DNA of 64,000 nt from Pithys albifrons albifrons. Lineage: Eukaryota; Chordata; Aves; Passeriformes; Thamnophilidae. This document shows, one piece after another, positions 1-11,444 of this stretch (its first letter is position 1; the number at the start of each line of letters is the position of its first letter). The stretch is taken from contig NC_092497.1 of NCBI RefSeq assembly GCF_047495875.1, forward strand, positions 4,473,437-4,537,436. The letters are read 5' to 3'. The position numbers and the translations under genes were made by a program. The notes under the pieces were generated by a model. That model was given only the letters and a program-made list of their open reading frames with translations, did not search any database and was not told the origin of the DNA.

Positions 1-167
1 CTAAAAGTGATAAAGTCAATAATTGAACAATATGCATTACTAGTTTGTGGCCACCCTTTATAGTTTTGGATGCAAGACAACTCAAAGGGTGAGAAGACAA
101 GACAAGAAGTCCAGAGAAAGTCAGTAAAGCTGAAAAAGGGTCTAGAGATTAAGTCCTGTAAGGAGAA

Positions 168-560
168 ACTGAGGGAGCTGGAGTTGTTTCACTTGGAAAA
201 AAAGGAGGTTCTTTGGGGACGTTATGGCTCTTTACAACTCCCTGGCAGAAGAGTGGAACCAGGGAGGGGACTGATCTCTTCTCACAGGCAACCATCAACA
301 GGACAAGAGGACGTGGTCTCAGATTGCACCAGATGAGGTTCAGTTTGGACATAGCATAATTTCTTCACAGAAGGATTTGTCAGGCACTGGAAAGGGTTGC
401 TCAGAAAAGTAGTGGAGTTCTGATCCCTGAGAGTGTCCAAGGAACAACTAGATGTGGCACTCAGTGCTCTGGGCTGGGTGACAAGGTAGGGATCAGACAT
501 AGGTTGGACTCAATGGTCTTGGAGGTCTTTTCCAAACTAACTAATCCTGTGATTCTGTGG
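168..560 (+). mobile_element. CR1 LINE 3' fragment
   Basis: This is a 5'-truncated CR1 retrotransposon end. It shows the usual CR1 3' phrases in order: a decayed tract about 'aaaaggaggttctt', a 'ggttgctcagaaa' segment, then 'ggttggactcaatggtcttggaggtcttttccaa' (split here by substitutions) and the terminal 'tgattctgtgg' remnant of the ATTCTATG repeats. No reading frame survives. Recognition is by eye from the CR1 consensus. Confidence 0.8.
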
Positions 561-860
561 AAAGTATAGCTTAGGCATCAGTAATTATCAGGTCACAAAA
601 AAATAGTGTGATGTTCATTTTATATGTGTTTATCAAGACTCTTATTGCATTATTATCAGAAAGTCTAATTTTAAGTAAATCAGACATACCTTTATAGTGA
701 AACAATGAGCCCCTCTACAAGCAAATGAGCCCCTTTACAGCAGTTAAATTGCTGAAATATACTAATGACTAGACATTTAAGGAAAAATAGTCTTTCATTT
801 TCTCTTCTTCACAAACCCATACACCTATGAATTTGATAAGGGTAAAATTCAAAGACAATG
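561..860. other. Intergenic, nothing recognised
   Basis: AT-rich unique sequence between a CR1 fragment and an LTR-like block. It holds a short direct repeat of 'atgagcccct(c/t)tacag' near 705-740. No gene or named repeat is recognised. Confidence 0.5.
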
Positions 861-1540
861 AAAATATTGCTGGTATAATATCGGTGGATGAAATTGCACC
901 GATAGCTGATGCACGGGTCTTCAGCTCCAAGAGGCACAGCGATAGCAAGCACAAAACAGTAACAGCTCTTTTAGCTAGCCTCTCAAAGCCAGGGACAGTT
1001 TCTCCCGCACCCATCCCAGTGCCGATCTCCTGAAGGAAGAACTCCACACAAAGACAGGAGGCCACAGGAGAAGCAACTTTATTGAGGGTGCCCGACTTAT
1101 ACAGCGTAGCGGTGGATGGTTCTTGAGAAAGGGGTGGAACAAAGCTTCCCATTGGTCTGAATGCCTGCAAATGAAGGATCAAGAAATGGACCAATGGGAA
1201 CAATGGGAGGAACATTGACCATATAGGAAAAAACACTGCAATGCAGCAAATTGCAATCAATAGGAGAGACAATGGTGGGAAAAAGCCTGGGGGGTTATGG
1301 GAAGAAGAACCAAGACAGGGATGACTAAGGGGAAAATACATAGGGTAGACATGTTGACAATACAGTTTATTAAACTGGGGAAACATTGATATAAGAAACG
1401 TTGTGGTCGTTGTCCTTATAAAGTTGATGCAGAACATTGACATTTACTGGAGCAGGCTCCCTGACCTCAGCATCTTCATCAACCCATCTTTTATAATACT
1501 CTTGCCATTTCGCAAAGTCCAGGTCTATCCCAGTAGTACA
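861..1540 (-). mobile_element. Endogenous retrovirus LTR, minus strand
   Basis: Read on the minus strand this block begins TGTACTACTGGG at 1540. It contains CCAAT-like boxes, a TATA-type sequence (TGTATAAG, near 1090-1100) and AATAAA at about 1074-1080 followed by R/U5-like sequence. The first 160 bases are clearly related to the start of the LTR at 10684, so I place the 5' edge at 1540 by homology. The U5 edge (about 861-871) is uncertain and I could not find a matching target duplication. The family was not identified; the ATAAAGTTGC context around the poly(A) signal is shared with the LTR at 6861-7190. Confidence 0.6.
1370..1540 (-). pseudogene. Conserved reading frame in LTR U3
   Basis: From the LTR edge the minus strand is open for about 56 codons, ending in TAA at 1370-1372. 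The peptide carries a YYKRW core followed by an acidic DED and ends in YINVSPV. It aligns with the frame at 10685-10849 (YYKRW, DED, YIDVSSV), and many differences between the two fall at third codon positions. The best reading is the C-terminal end of a 3' retroviral gene (env or an accessory gene) that overlaps U3, as nef and MMTV sag do. I do not recognise the protein family. Confidence 0.45.
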
Positions 1541-1542
1541 GT

Positions 1543-2609
1543 TGTCACGTGAAAGGGAGGAGGGAGGCAGAAATACAAAGATTTCTAGTCTTAACTGTAT
1601 TAATTAAAAGTTATTAGCTAAAGACGCTTCCAGACAATCAGATCCTTATGTACCCCAACACTGTTTTTTTTTTAACTGAAAGCACACAAGTTGGAAGGGG
1701 TTCTGACCTCTGATGTGAAGCCACACTTAAGCCAGGGAGAAAATTATTAGCAATAAGCGTCTCCAGAAAAATTAGAGCCTTATGAGTCCAGCACTGTCTG
1801 CCGAATCACGACAGAACACAGGCTGGAAGGTATTCTAACCCCTGATGTGAGGAGCACACTTAATAGCAACAAGAGAACAGAACCTTTCTCACGATAGCTC
1901 CTGAAATAACATTTATTAATACAAATATGTGACAATAACTAATTTGGGTTACTTAGTCGATGATAACATTTAGCTGCAGGATGGTACAAAATACCCCCCC
2001 AAAGATATCGGCACAACACACATTTCAAGGGCTACCCCAGCAGTAAATCACTCCCATAGCAGTCTTAACTAACAGAAGATTACTAAACAGAAACATGACA
2101 GTTCAACACCACCAGTAAACACACTCAATAACCCCAAAGAAAAGCAACAGGAGCCACTTCCCATTAACACACGTACAGCCAGTGAGCTATAGCAAATTAC
2201 AACTAATAAGGCATAAGAAAAGTAAAGTAAGAATTTCGTGGCTTACCCCTGCAATATTGATGGGATGGGAGAGACAGGGTAGCTCTCAGGTTGCCCTCCC
2301 AGAGGTGGAAAGTTTTTCTCCCCCTAGCTGCAGTTACACTGCACTTCTTTTATATCTTTTTTTTCCTTCTCCAGGTGTTTGTGTGACTGATAGTCAATCT
2401 GTGGGGGGGTGGGGAGGGTTGATGCAGATGTCCTGAGGTGAGGTGGGCCCTTGAAGATATTGCAAAAGAAGGCCGTGCTATGTCTTAACACTCCATCCTT
2501 TGTAAATCTTATCAATTTGAAAGCCCATTGTCCTCTGCTTGGAGCATCTCTCCAGGGGGCTGAGGAATCTCCTTCAACCCATCAGACCTTATCAGCTTAT
2601 CACCTCACA
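1543..2609 (-). mobile_element. Probable solo LTR, minus strand
   Basis: The proposed ends on the minus strand are TGTGAGGTG (2609) and CACGTGACA (1543), giving a TG...CA element of about 1.07 kb. Flanks are ACAGT (1538-1542) and ATAGT (2610-2614), a 5-bp duplication with one transition. Internal signals support an LTR on the minus strand: a strong TATA box (GATATAAAAG, about 2349-2358) and an AATAAA at about 1911-1916. No coding sequence is present. It sits two bases beyond the edge of the LTR at 861-1540, apparently a nested or adjacent insertion. Confidence 0.55.
1612..1860. repeat. Degenerate tandem duplication in LTR
   Basis: Two diverged copies of a unit of about 125-135 bp lie side by side (about 1612-1738 and 1743-1862). 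Both run from 'ttattagc' through 'cag(a/c)...cttatg', 'cactg' and 'tggaagg...tctgac/tctaac' to 'ctgatgtgaag/ctgatgtgagg' and 'cacactta'. They fall in the R/U5 side of the proposed LTR at 1543-2609. Confidence 0.6.
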
Positions 2610-4027
2610 ATAGTCATTGATGAAGACACACAAAATTGTAAAAGTTTAAATAGAATGGAAATAAAAATTACTTATAGTTTTTGCATCAACTATAACCACT
2701 GAGAAAACAAAAAAGATACCATCCACCAAACCTGTCCTCACAGTGCAGAGTTCATAAAATTTGTTTCAATGTGAATTTGTCTTTCTTATTTTTAAAGAGC
2801 ATATTAAAAACAAACAAACAAAAAGGCAAAACAAACAAACAAACTCAAAATGGTAAAATACATAAGAAGTAAGCTAAAAAAATCCATTAAATTTATATAC
2901 AATAATTGTGTAAACTGATGTTATATCAGTGGGCAACATGGCACGTTAATTTCCTAAACCTATACAGAATATAAATATCTTCAAGGTCTGTATGCAGCAT
3001 CAGGACCTTTTTAGTGAGAAAGTAACCATAAGATAAAATATTGCAAAGATTAATAAAGTACAAAACATTGGAGTGTTGACTCTGTTTCCTTTAACAAAAC
3101 AAAGAGGGTTTTTGTTGTTGTTGTTGTTTTATTTTTCTTTAAAAAAAAATAAAAAGCTGGTCTTTAAACCTAGTTGAAAACCAGTATTTCAGTATTATCA
3201 ATGTTGTGTTTATCATGTCAAGTTGAAGCTCCATACCAATTAGTTCCACTGGAGATGAACCCACAGGATTTTGAAATGCCATTAAGCAAACTTAGCTCAG
3301 TAGAGAAGTACATTTAATATTGCAACCAGCTTAACAAGGGTCACCTTCAGAGAAGTTAATGGTTTAGATGAGCAGCAGGTTTGATCCAGCAGAAGCATTT
3401 TTCTCTCTTTAGGAAACCTGGATATTAGGTTAAACACCAAAATAAATGCCTAGGAATACAAGTTTGGTTCTTAACTTAGTCACATCTTTACAATACACTT
3501 TGGAAGTTGAACTGTGAAATATATTTGGGCAAAGGTAAGAGTAAAATGAAGTGACAATTTATTCCCTAGGAAATAGGAAGACCAAAGCTTTCAACTTGGA
3601 AGCTAACTAAAAATGTTTCATTGAAGTAATTATTGAAATACAACTATCATGTCAAAATAGAATGATATACTAATTATTTATTTTTTCTTTAATGAGTTTT
3701 CCAGCGTTGTTAATGGGAATATTAAATTAATGAATTTTTTTGTTTCTTTTTTTTTTAACAAATTTGTTAAATAAATAGAAGAGAAAAGGTGAATTATTGA
3801 ACCTCAATAGACCTTGGAAATATGAGAAGACATGAAAAATCAACTGCCTCAAGTTAACTTTTTATGTTGATACTGTTAAATTGGCACCCACCTGTGTTCA
3901 GTTCTGTCACTGGATTTATAAGTAATTTATTTTGTTAATCTATTTCTATTTTGAGAAGAGAAACATATAAAAAACTGGTTCTGCCAAAAGAATGGAAGAG
4001 TTTGGATCAATATAGTTGCACTGGTTT
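2610..4027. other. Intergenic, nothing recognised
   Basis: AT-rich unique sequence. It holds a short (CAAA)n-type stretch near 2811-2842 and a (TTG)n run near 3110-3128. No exon, RNA gene or recognised transposon. Confidence 0.5.
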
Positions 4028-4028
4028 G

Positions 4029-4250
4029 TAGAATCATAGAATCATAGAATGTTTTGGGTTGGAAGGGACCTAAAAGACCCTCTAGTTCCATGCCCTGACA
4101 TGGGCAGGGACATCTTCCACTATCACAGGTTGCTCCAAGCCTATTCCAACCTGGCCTTGAACACTTCCAGGGATGAGACAGCCACAGCTTCCCTGGGCAA
4201 CCTGTGCCAGGGTCTTGCCACCCTCATCTCAGACCCTAAATTACATTAGA
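4029..4250 (-). mobile_element. CR1 LINE 3' fragment
   Basis: It begins on the plus strand with two copies of the inverted CR1 terminal repeat (aatcataga) followed by 'ttgggttggaagggacct' and 'ggttgctccaagcc', so the element is on the minus strand. It is truncated to about 220 bp. Confidence 0.9.
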
Positions 4251-4272
4251 CCAAATTTCTTATTTTTCTGGG

Positions 4273-4904
4273 TGTCTAGGGTTGAGCTGGCAAAATGCCA
4301 ACTGTCCAGGACAGAGTGAAAAGGGTTCCTCCTCCCCCCAACCAGCTAAGGGAAAAAGAAGCGGGAGAGGAAAAAAAAAACCTCAAAGCAGGTTTATGCT
4401 GAAACTAACTACATGTATTTATACAGAAAAGAGAAAATTAAGAGCAAACTACAATATAGCACACACTTACACAAGTTATGTATAACAAGAAATAACTTCC
4501 CACTTCCCAGTAAACACAAGTTCTACCATTTTAACTACAAATCAATCTAGAGTAGTCAATTCTTCAGAGACAGACTGAAGAAGAGAGAAAAGCTAAGAAC
4601 AAACATTTTACTTCCCTCAGATAACATGATGGTAAGCCCATCCTCCGGGCTTGGGCCTCCCCATCCCTCCTGGGATGGCAGAGTGTCTTGCTGGCAGCAC
4701 AGCTGTGAAGCAACTGCCTAAGCCACACTCACACACCAGCTCTTACCCCTTTTGAGATGATGCAATATGGTATGGAATACAATATTATTGGCTGGAAGAA
4801 GTCAGCTGTTAGCTAGCTCAGCCCAGCTCAAGTCAGCTGACAATTTCAGGCCTAATTTAAACTTTAAAACCTAAATTTAGGCCCATCTGGCCAAACCCAT
4901 AACA
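4273..4904 (-). mobile_element. Solo LTR, ERV-L type, minus strand
   Basis: A complete TG...CA element of 632 bp flanked by a perfect 5-bp target duplication CTGGG (4268-4272 and 4905-4909). Plus-strand ends are TGTCTAGGG and CCATAACA. A TATA box (TATAAATAC) reads on the minus strand near 4414-4424, which sets the orientation. A 5-bp duplication is the usual signature of ERV-L (class III) integration. No internal genes remain, so this is the product of recombination between two LTRs. Confidence 0.9.
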
Positions 4905-4909
4905 CTGGG

Positions 4910-6497
4910 TTTGTGGCAGTATGAGTTGCAGACTGCAGTAGTTCTGCTGTCAACATATGAGGTCTTTTAACAATCTGAATTATATCTGTCTCTAAAGATT
5001 TGCAATCTGCCAAAATTATCTCAGCAACACACAGAGGGCTTCTCAAAGGACTAGGGGTTAGTAGAAACCTTCCAACACCACAAATCTCCTCCTCTTATTT
5101 CCAGCAGAATGCAAAGGAACTTCTTTTCTGTAGGAGACCACCAAGTTTGGCAGTAGCCAAATAGCTTAATAGCAATGCCTCAGTTCTGTCTAATGGTATA
5201 ATATAAACTGACCTTATTTATTGTTTAACTAATAAATACAACAACCAAAGAACAGATACAGTGCATAAAGAACTCCAGCTGATTTTGAAGTACAGCACAG
5301 ATTCAGAAATATTTAAATTTCATTCTATTTTGTAGCAACTGCAGTATATTTTATTACAGAGAAGTGAACTTAATGCTCATGTGTTGTGTCTGATTGATAG
5401 TACTGGAAAAGAGAAGTTTTCAGTTTAATGCAAAGAGTTGGATTGAAGGAAGAGGCAGAGGGATATGTCTCTTCTTCTTACTCTTGTCTCTGGAGACAGC
5501 ACTTGAGCCTCCCCTCCACTGCTTTACAGTGACCATGGTAGACTGAATTACAGTGGATTTTGCACCTATTAGAAGAACAGTCATGTGCATTCAGTTTCTG
5601 GCCTTTCCTTAACTATGATCAAAGCATAAAAAAAAAAAAAAATTGTGAAATTGCATATATTTGCTTAAATTTCTCCAGATTTTTTTAATCAACACTCTAC
5701 TGGTTTGTGCTAGTTCAATCCCCCAAGGCTACTGAATAAATCAAAGTAATAGCACTTATTCCTTCCCAGGAAAGCTTGTCTTCAATTATATTCATCTCTC
5801 AGAAAAACTGCAAAGATCATTTCAGAGAAAAATAATAAAAACAAGCAGGCATGTAGCTACATAAAGTGAGAAGCATATATCAAGCACCTGTGGTAGAAAA
5901 ATGTTAAGTAAGAAGAAAAAACAGAAAGTACATCAACAGAAGTCTCATAGCCTATTTTTAGTTATTTCTTCCCTTGCCATCTTAAATTGGCAACTTTGTC
6001 TGAGAATACAAATATCATTTTAGGCTAAACTCAGAAGTGATATTTAAGGGTTTTAAGCTTTAACAAACTATTGAGAACACAACCAACACTGGAATAGGTA
6101 GCAACACTGTGATTCACAGTAAAATTTACTTTCAATATCCCATGATATTGGTAAGTATCTGAGTCAGAATGTACAGACTTTTGTTGGTTAATGTCAGGCT
6201 CACAACCTAAATGGCATTGTAAGTGATACGACCGTTCCCATTTATTTAGATTGCTGTTTCGGTTTGTCCCAATAATATAATCAAATAAGGTGTCTGTGTA
6301 AGAATGAATGTAGTTATGAGAAGCCTAATTGTGTCAAGAAATCAACCTTGGTATAAAAGCTAAAAACTTCCTCTTTTGAATACAGTCCTAAGGATTTCTC
6401 AACTAATTATATTTTTGTTTCATAGAAATAGTATTTCTGGAAACATCCATACAGGCTAGGAGAAGCTAGGCTAGTGACTGTTTTGGGAGTTAGGAGA
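4910..6497. other. Intergenic, nothing recognised
   Basis: Unique AT-rich sequence with a short poly(A) run near 5628-5641. No gene, RNA or transposon recognised. Confidence 0.5.
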
Positions 6498-6835
6498 TTC
6501 ACAGAATAACAGAATGTCTTGGTTGGAAGAGACCTTACAGATCATCTTGTTCCATCCCCTGACATGGGCAGGGATACATTCCACTGGATCAGAATTTTCA
6601 GAGCCCCATCCAGCTTGGCCTTTAACACTTCCAGGGATGGGGTAGCCACAGCATTTTTAGGTGACGTGTTCCCTGTCTCACCACCTCACAGGCAAGATTT
6701 TTTTTCTAATATCTATTCTAAACCTTCTCTCTTTCACTTTGAAGGTGTCTTTTGCCACTCCAGGCCCCTGTAAATAGTCTCTCTTCATCTTCCTTGCAGG
6801 CTTCCTTCAGGTACTGGAAGGCTTGTGTTCATATA
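6498..6835 (-). mobile_element. CR1 LINE 3' fragment
   Basis: A minus-strand CR1 end. The plus strand starts with 'cacagaataacagaatg', continues 'cttggttggaagagacctt', and shows the CR1 landmarks 'cacttccagggatggggtagccacag' (interrupted by substitutions) and a 'tccttgcaggcttccttcaggtactggaagg' remnant at its inner edge. Confidence 0.9.
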
Positions 6836-6860
6836 TTGTAGTGAAATTTTGATCCATGAC

Positions 6861-7190
6861 TGTAACCGAGGGAGACGGGTTTGTGACCTGCTGAGACGAC
6901 TTCACAGAAGTTACTGCAACAGGCAACTTTATTCATCCGCTCACAAAACTCTTATACACTTCAAAAGCTGAATTCCTCGCAGCTCTGCCACCTTGGCACT
7001 GATAATTGGTTACCAATGCTGTTTGCATGACAAAGCCCGCTCTAATTGGCCGGTTACACACATCTGTTGAGAGGGTGGCAGGAGCCGCTGACCTCATTAA
7101 CTAGTCCTTGAAGCTACAACACGCTAAGTACAGAAACAAGTTCAATACACAACTCACACTTTAAATCTAAAAGCATATGAAATCCCAACA
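6861..7190 (-). mobile_element. Solo LTR, 330 bp, minus strand
   Basis: Ends are TGTAACCGAG (6861) and ATCCCAACA (7190). The flanks CATGAC (6855-6860) and TATGAC (7191-7196) form a 6-bp duplication with one transition, five of the bases being identical. A 6-bp duplication fits alpha/beta-type (ERV-K-like) avian retroviruses. On the minus strand it carries a TATA box (GTATAAGAG, about 6950-6959) and AATAAAGTTGC (about 6926-6936), in correct promoter to poly(A) order. It shares the ATAAAGTTGC context with the LTR at 861-1540. Confidence 0.85.
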
Positions 7191-7276
7191 TATGACTTCA
7201 ACTTTTTCCTCTCATTTCCCTGTTTTTCTGCTGAAGAGATATGAGATTTGAAGTGCTGGTCATTTTCCACTACGTA

Positions 7277-7302
7277 TATATGTTTATATATATGTATATA
7301 TG

Positions 7303-7364
<62 letters not shown>
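7277..7364. repeat. (TA)n(TG)n microsatellite
   Basis: About 35 bp of TA/TATG repeats run into about 48 bp of uninterrupted TG dinucleotides (7315-7363). Such alternating purine-pyrimidine tracts can adopt Z-DNA and are highly length-variable. Confidence 0.95.
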
Positions 7365-7366
<2 letters not shown>

Positions 7367-7404
7367 AAAATAGAGGACAATTATTGTTGAAGGGCAAAAC
7401 AGAA

Positions 7405-7485
7405 CAGTTTATTTTGTGGTCTCCTGGCTCAATGATCTTAGATGTCTTTTCCAACCTACATGATCCTATAACTGTATGAAATATG
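7405..7485 (+). mobile_element. Short CR1 3' end
   Basis: Only the last 80 bp of a CR1 remain: 'ctcaatgatcttagatgtcttttccaac' (one copy, with substitutions) followed by the decayed terminal repeat 'atgatcctataactgtatga'. Confidence 0.7.
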
Positions 7486-8642
7486 GCTAAATCCAGACCT
7501 GGAGCCAGCAGAGTGCAGGAACTCCTCAGAGCTGGAGTGTCAGGAAGCATCAATGTTTTTGGTGTTGGGCCAACAAACATCCCTCCCTCAGGTTCGCAAG
7601 ATGCATACCATTCACTGTAAAGACCCCCACCAAAGTTAGCAAGACTGGTATTAAGGGTTGGCAATTATAGGGTGGTTATGTTCCTTCAGTACTGATTTTA
7701 GTTCTCCTTTAGGCACTGTTGAGCAGTGACATCCACAGTCTGACAGAACAGAAGAATGCTCTCTTGCAGATGGAGCTCTTGGGAACGTCTTCCTGGAAGG
7801 CGAAGTTTCCATGGTGCCACGTGTGCTGCAGTGTAAGCAGCCCAGGATTCAGTTATGAGGGACTGCAAATCACCTGCATGCTTCAGCATAAATACAAATT
7901 TTATTTCCAGAAGGCATTATATTGTCTCCCAGATTACATATTTACACCAATAAATATGACACCCACAAAACCCCCTTCTTTTTTATTGATCTGTCTGTGG
8001 AGGAAACATAGCAGGGAGTAGAGATGGAGAGAGAAATCTCAGTTCCTTGAAAAGAAAAAAAAATCAATATACAGCAGCTGAATTTACATAAATAATACAA
8101 CATGTAAAGACTCTATTGTGACTAGTTCACATATTTCTGTGCTTTAATCTGTGTACTGCAGTAGTCTTTTTGTTTCTTTCTTGGTATCCCCCCCTCCTCC
8201 CCGTATACTTAAATTGCACCTGATTCTTTTTATACAAGGGTCTCAAAGCATAAATGTAAGACCACATCACCTCTTTTGTTCAGGTAAGCATCAGTCATGT
8301 CAATTTTGTCAAAAAGTAAGAATAAGTAGAGCCTTTATAGGAATTGTCCAAAGACTTCCAGAAAAAAATATTTTTTTATTAAATTAATAAATGTTACTTG
8401 CCACAGCAACAACTATTTATCAAATAGTCTGAAGCAGAAGGTGTCTGATGATGTTGCCAGTAGAACTGGGCCACCTCTATGTTGTGACAATTTTTTCAAT
8501 ACATTACCAGTAGCACACTATATTGTAGAATCCTATAAATATTACTCTTGCATGAAGAAATAGCTATATATAATGGATCATTTAATTTATATTTATATAT
8601 TTATTTTATATATGTGTATATATTTTTAATATATCTATGCTA
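7486..8642. other. Intergenic, nothing recognised
   Basis: Unique sequence without recognised genes. The plus strand is open for 100 codons at 7719-8021, but composition and content give no sign of coding. Confidence 0.5.
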
Positions 8643-8669
8643 TATATTTTACTTATGTGTATATATATA

Positions 8670-8722
<53 letters not shown>
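8643..8722. repeat. (TA)n/(TG)n microsatellite
   Basis: Mixed TATATG, a short TG run and about 40 bp of pure TA. It is the AT-rich core of a wider low-complexity region starting near 8565. Confidence 0.95.
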
Positions 8723-8728
<6 letters not shown>

Positions 8729-9184
8729 AAAAATTAAAATAAGGAATTGAAAACTTGGACAAGCTTGGAATGAAAGTTTTAAGTTACCTGTGCTGAAATT
8801 AAACAGCAAAAGTCTCACTGTCAAAGTTAACTTTCAATATTCACTGTAATGCCTATAATTCAATTTAAATTATTTTTGATACTTTTTTCATTAAATTCTG
8901 CATCATGCTTAAAATGAGATCTGAAAGTACTGAGCTGGAAATAGAGGTATAAGATGATACAGACTGTCTGAAGCTCAGGAACAAATAGGAGTCTGGGGAT
9001 CAAAACAGGCCAGGCATCTTATATTATTAAGCAGACTTATTTCTAAACAGAGTGAGTGTTTGTATTCCTTACAGAGCATCCACAGTTGAAACAGAATTGT
9101 TCAAAACAGAGAGACTGTGATACTGGATTTTTTAGGAGCAGACAGACAGAAGTGCAGGTATGTGGTAATGAATGAACACCCTTC
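8723..9184. other. Intergenic, nothing recognised
   Basis: Unique AT-rich sequence. No gene or repeat recognised. Confidence 0.5.
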
Positions 9185-9440
9185 TTGTGTGTAGGAGGAC
9201 ATGACATGGAGCTGAGTGAGAGACATTTAGGCTGGATATCAGAAAAAGGTTCTTCCCCAGAGAGTGGTCATGCACTGAACAGGATCCCCAGGGTCACAGC
9301 ACCAAGCCTGGCAGAGCTCAACAGTGTTTGGGTGATTCTCTCAGGCACAGGTTGTGACTCTTGGGGATGTGCAGGATCAGGAGTTTGACTAGATGACCCT
9401 TTTGAGTTCCTTCCAACTACCAGGATTTTCTATGAATTTA
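9185..9440 (+). mobile_element. CR1 LINE 3' fragment
   Basis: It shows 'ggctggatatcagaaaaagg' then 'ttcttccccagagagtggt', 'gaacaggatccccagggtcaca', 'tttgactagatgaccctttt', 'gttccttccaacta' and a decayed terminal repeat, all in CR1 3' UTR order. Confidence 0.9.
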
Positions 9441-9445
9441 TGAAG

Positions 9446-10678
9446 TAGAAGATGGTGATTCATATTCAGAATTCCTGTCTTAATGATGAGTCCTTCCTGG
9501 TGGGCCAGGTATATAAAAGATGTAGAAAACATATCCCCAGTCTTTCTTTTCAGTTAAATCTTTGGGTTTTGTTTGTTTGTTTTGGCCATTTACTACTTCA
9601 TATTTATTGCACTGGTTTTCTGTACAGTGAAATGGTGCAATTCTACAAAGGTGTGTCACACAGTGCTAAAACATGGTATTTAAATCACTGTCTCTGTAGA
9701 CCAGCTTCCAAGTGCAACTCTAAAGCAATCACTCCTATGTTATTGGAGTAGCAGGAGATGCAATCCCAGAGGTGTGCTTTTAGCATTTCCTCTCATTGAG
9801 CTAAGGGACCTTGTTGTTCCAATGGCCTGAGCATTATATTTGTGAGGAATGTGTCCTACAGATCAATAAAGGTTACCTGTTTGCTGAACCCCACATGGAA
9901 ATAAATGGACTAGATATGCAGCTAACATATTCACTGTAGTTCCCTCAATTAAAAAAAAAACAAAAACAGCGAAGCCACACCTCTTTTAAGCCATCTGAAG
10001 ATCAGGTTTCTCCTGATAGACTCTATAGAATTTATCTTCTAATACTAGAATACAGACCTTGCTAGTGATCAGAATAAAGTTTATTCATAACCTCTTCTGA
10101 GCTTCATTGGCTATAATCTTAACTAAAGCAAAACACCAGGGTGATTTCTATCTCCCACATTCATTTAATTAAACATGGTTCATAAACTGCCATCATTAAT
10201 ACTAAATCACCATGAAAAATCCCTGTAACATTAAATTAACCTTTGATTCTACATTTTTCCTTTTATGTCATGTTTGATAAATCTTGCGAGGAGATTAATG
10301 GATATGATTTAACCAGAGACATACAGCTATATGTAAAGCACAACAGGAAATAAAAATTCTTACTGTAAGCTTCAGAAAATAGCATTACAAACAAAAATGC
10401 AGTTGCAAGCAGGAAGATGATTTTAAGATCCATATTGATCTTCTTGTAGTGTGCTATTTCATGATGCTCAGATAATGGAATGCTATGATAAATTCTAGCT
10501 CAAATCAAGTAAATCCCTCAATGTTTAACTATTGATCATTTCTGTGTATCTCTGACCTCTTCTGTGTCAATCATGTTGTCCTTCATCATTGATTGCTAAT
10601 AATTGCTAATCATCACTACTGTTCAAGATGGAAATTAGTCTCAATTTTTAAAGTGAAATTCCTTCTCTTTTACTTCTA
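9446..10678. other. Intergenic, nothing recognised
   Basis: Unique AT-rich sequence up to the target site of the provirus at 10684. No gene or RNA recognised. Confidence 0.5.
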
Positions 10679-10683
10679 GTCAC

Positions 10684-11444
10684 TGTCAGAGTAGACCTGG
10701 GGTTTATACAGTGGCAAAAATACTACAAGAGATGGATAGACGAGGACACCGAAATCCAGGAACCTGGCTCCCCGAATATGGAAGCTCTGCGAGAGATTTA
10801 TAAGGACTTTAATAAGTTCACACCCTATATTGATGTTTCCTCAGTTTGAATGTTATACCCCAATATGTCTACCCTGGTTATTTTTCCCTTAGTCGTTCCT
10901 TATCCAAGTTTCCTCTTCCCACAAAACCCTCATGGTCGCAGCCCCCTGTCCTGGCGCGACCCGGCCATGGGGGCGGTTGCCGGCGGGGCCGCCCACGAGG
11001 CGCTGCTGCAGCCTGGGCGAGGGCTGTCCCTGCCTCGGAGTGCTGGAAGCCCTAAGGTAGAATTTTCCCGCCCACCTCATTCTCCTATTGGTCCTTTTGC
11101 CGCTCCTTCCCTCCCTCCTTCCCTTCATTTGCATGCACCCAATGAAGTGCGTTACTCCGCCCCGTCTCCAACCCGTCTCCACCCCTGTTCCCCGCCTACG
11201 TCTGGGGAATTCCCATGCTCTCCTTAAAAGCTAGCGTGCGGCATTAAGCTTGGCTTTTCCTCATGGACCGTTGGCTGCTGTGGACTTATTCCGTTCGGGG
11301 TGGTTGCTGGGCCAGGGGCGGGAAGAGCCTACCTCGCTTCTAAGGGGCCTGATCCTAGGGAGCCCCGCTGGCCGCTTTCCTAGCCTTGCTCCTGGAAGCA
11401 GAATTCTTTCCACCGTATCGGTGGTTATTTACAATCCGCTGATA
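10684..11444 (+). repeat. 5' LTR of the deleted provirus
   Basis: A 761-bp LTR. U3 begins with a 52-codon reading frame (separate entry) and becomes GC-rich. A TATA-like CTTAAAAG lies at about 11222-11230, and an ATTAAG just downstream takes the place of the poly(A) signal (ATTAAA in the right-hand LTR). It ends CCGCTGATA. Comparison with 12430-12707 shows roughly nine in ten bases identical by eye, so the insertion is not recent. Confidence 0.85.
10685..10849 (+). pseudogene. Conserved reading frame in LTR U3
   Basis: Starting at the LTR edge the plus strand is open for 54 codons and stops at TGA (10847-10849). The peptide is hydrophilic, with YYKRW, an acidic DED and the ending YIDVSSV. 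It matches the frame at 1370-1540 over its full length with mainly conservative replacements and many synonymous third-position changes, which indicates past coding constraint. There is no start codon at the LTR edge, so it must be the tail of an upstream gene that is no longer present here. Confidence 0.5.

Noticed and set aside
769..1443. 224-codon open frame on the minus strand
   Set aside because: It lies across the LTR promoter and R/U5 region in a frame different from the conserved U3 peptide; TATA and AATAAA signals fall within it. Chance frame.
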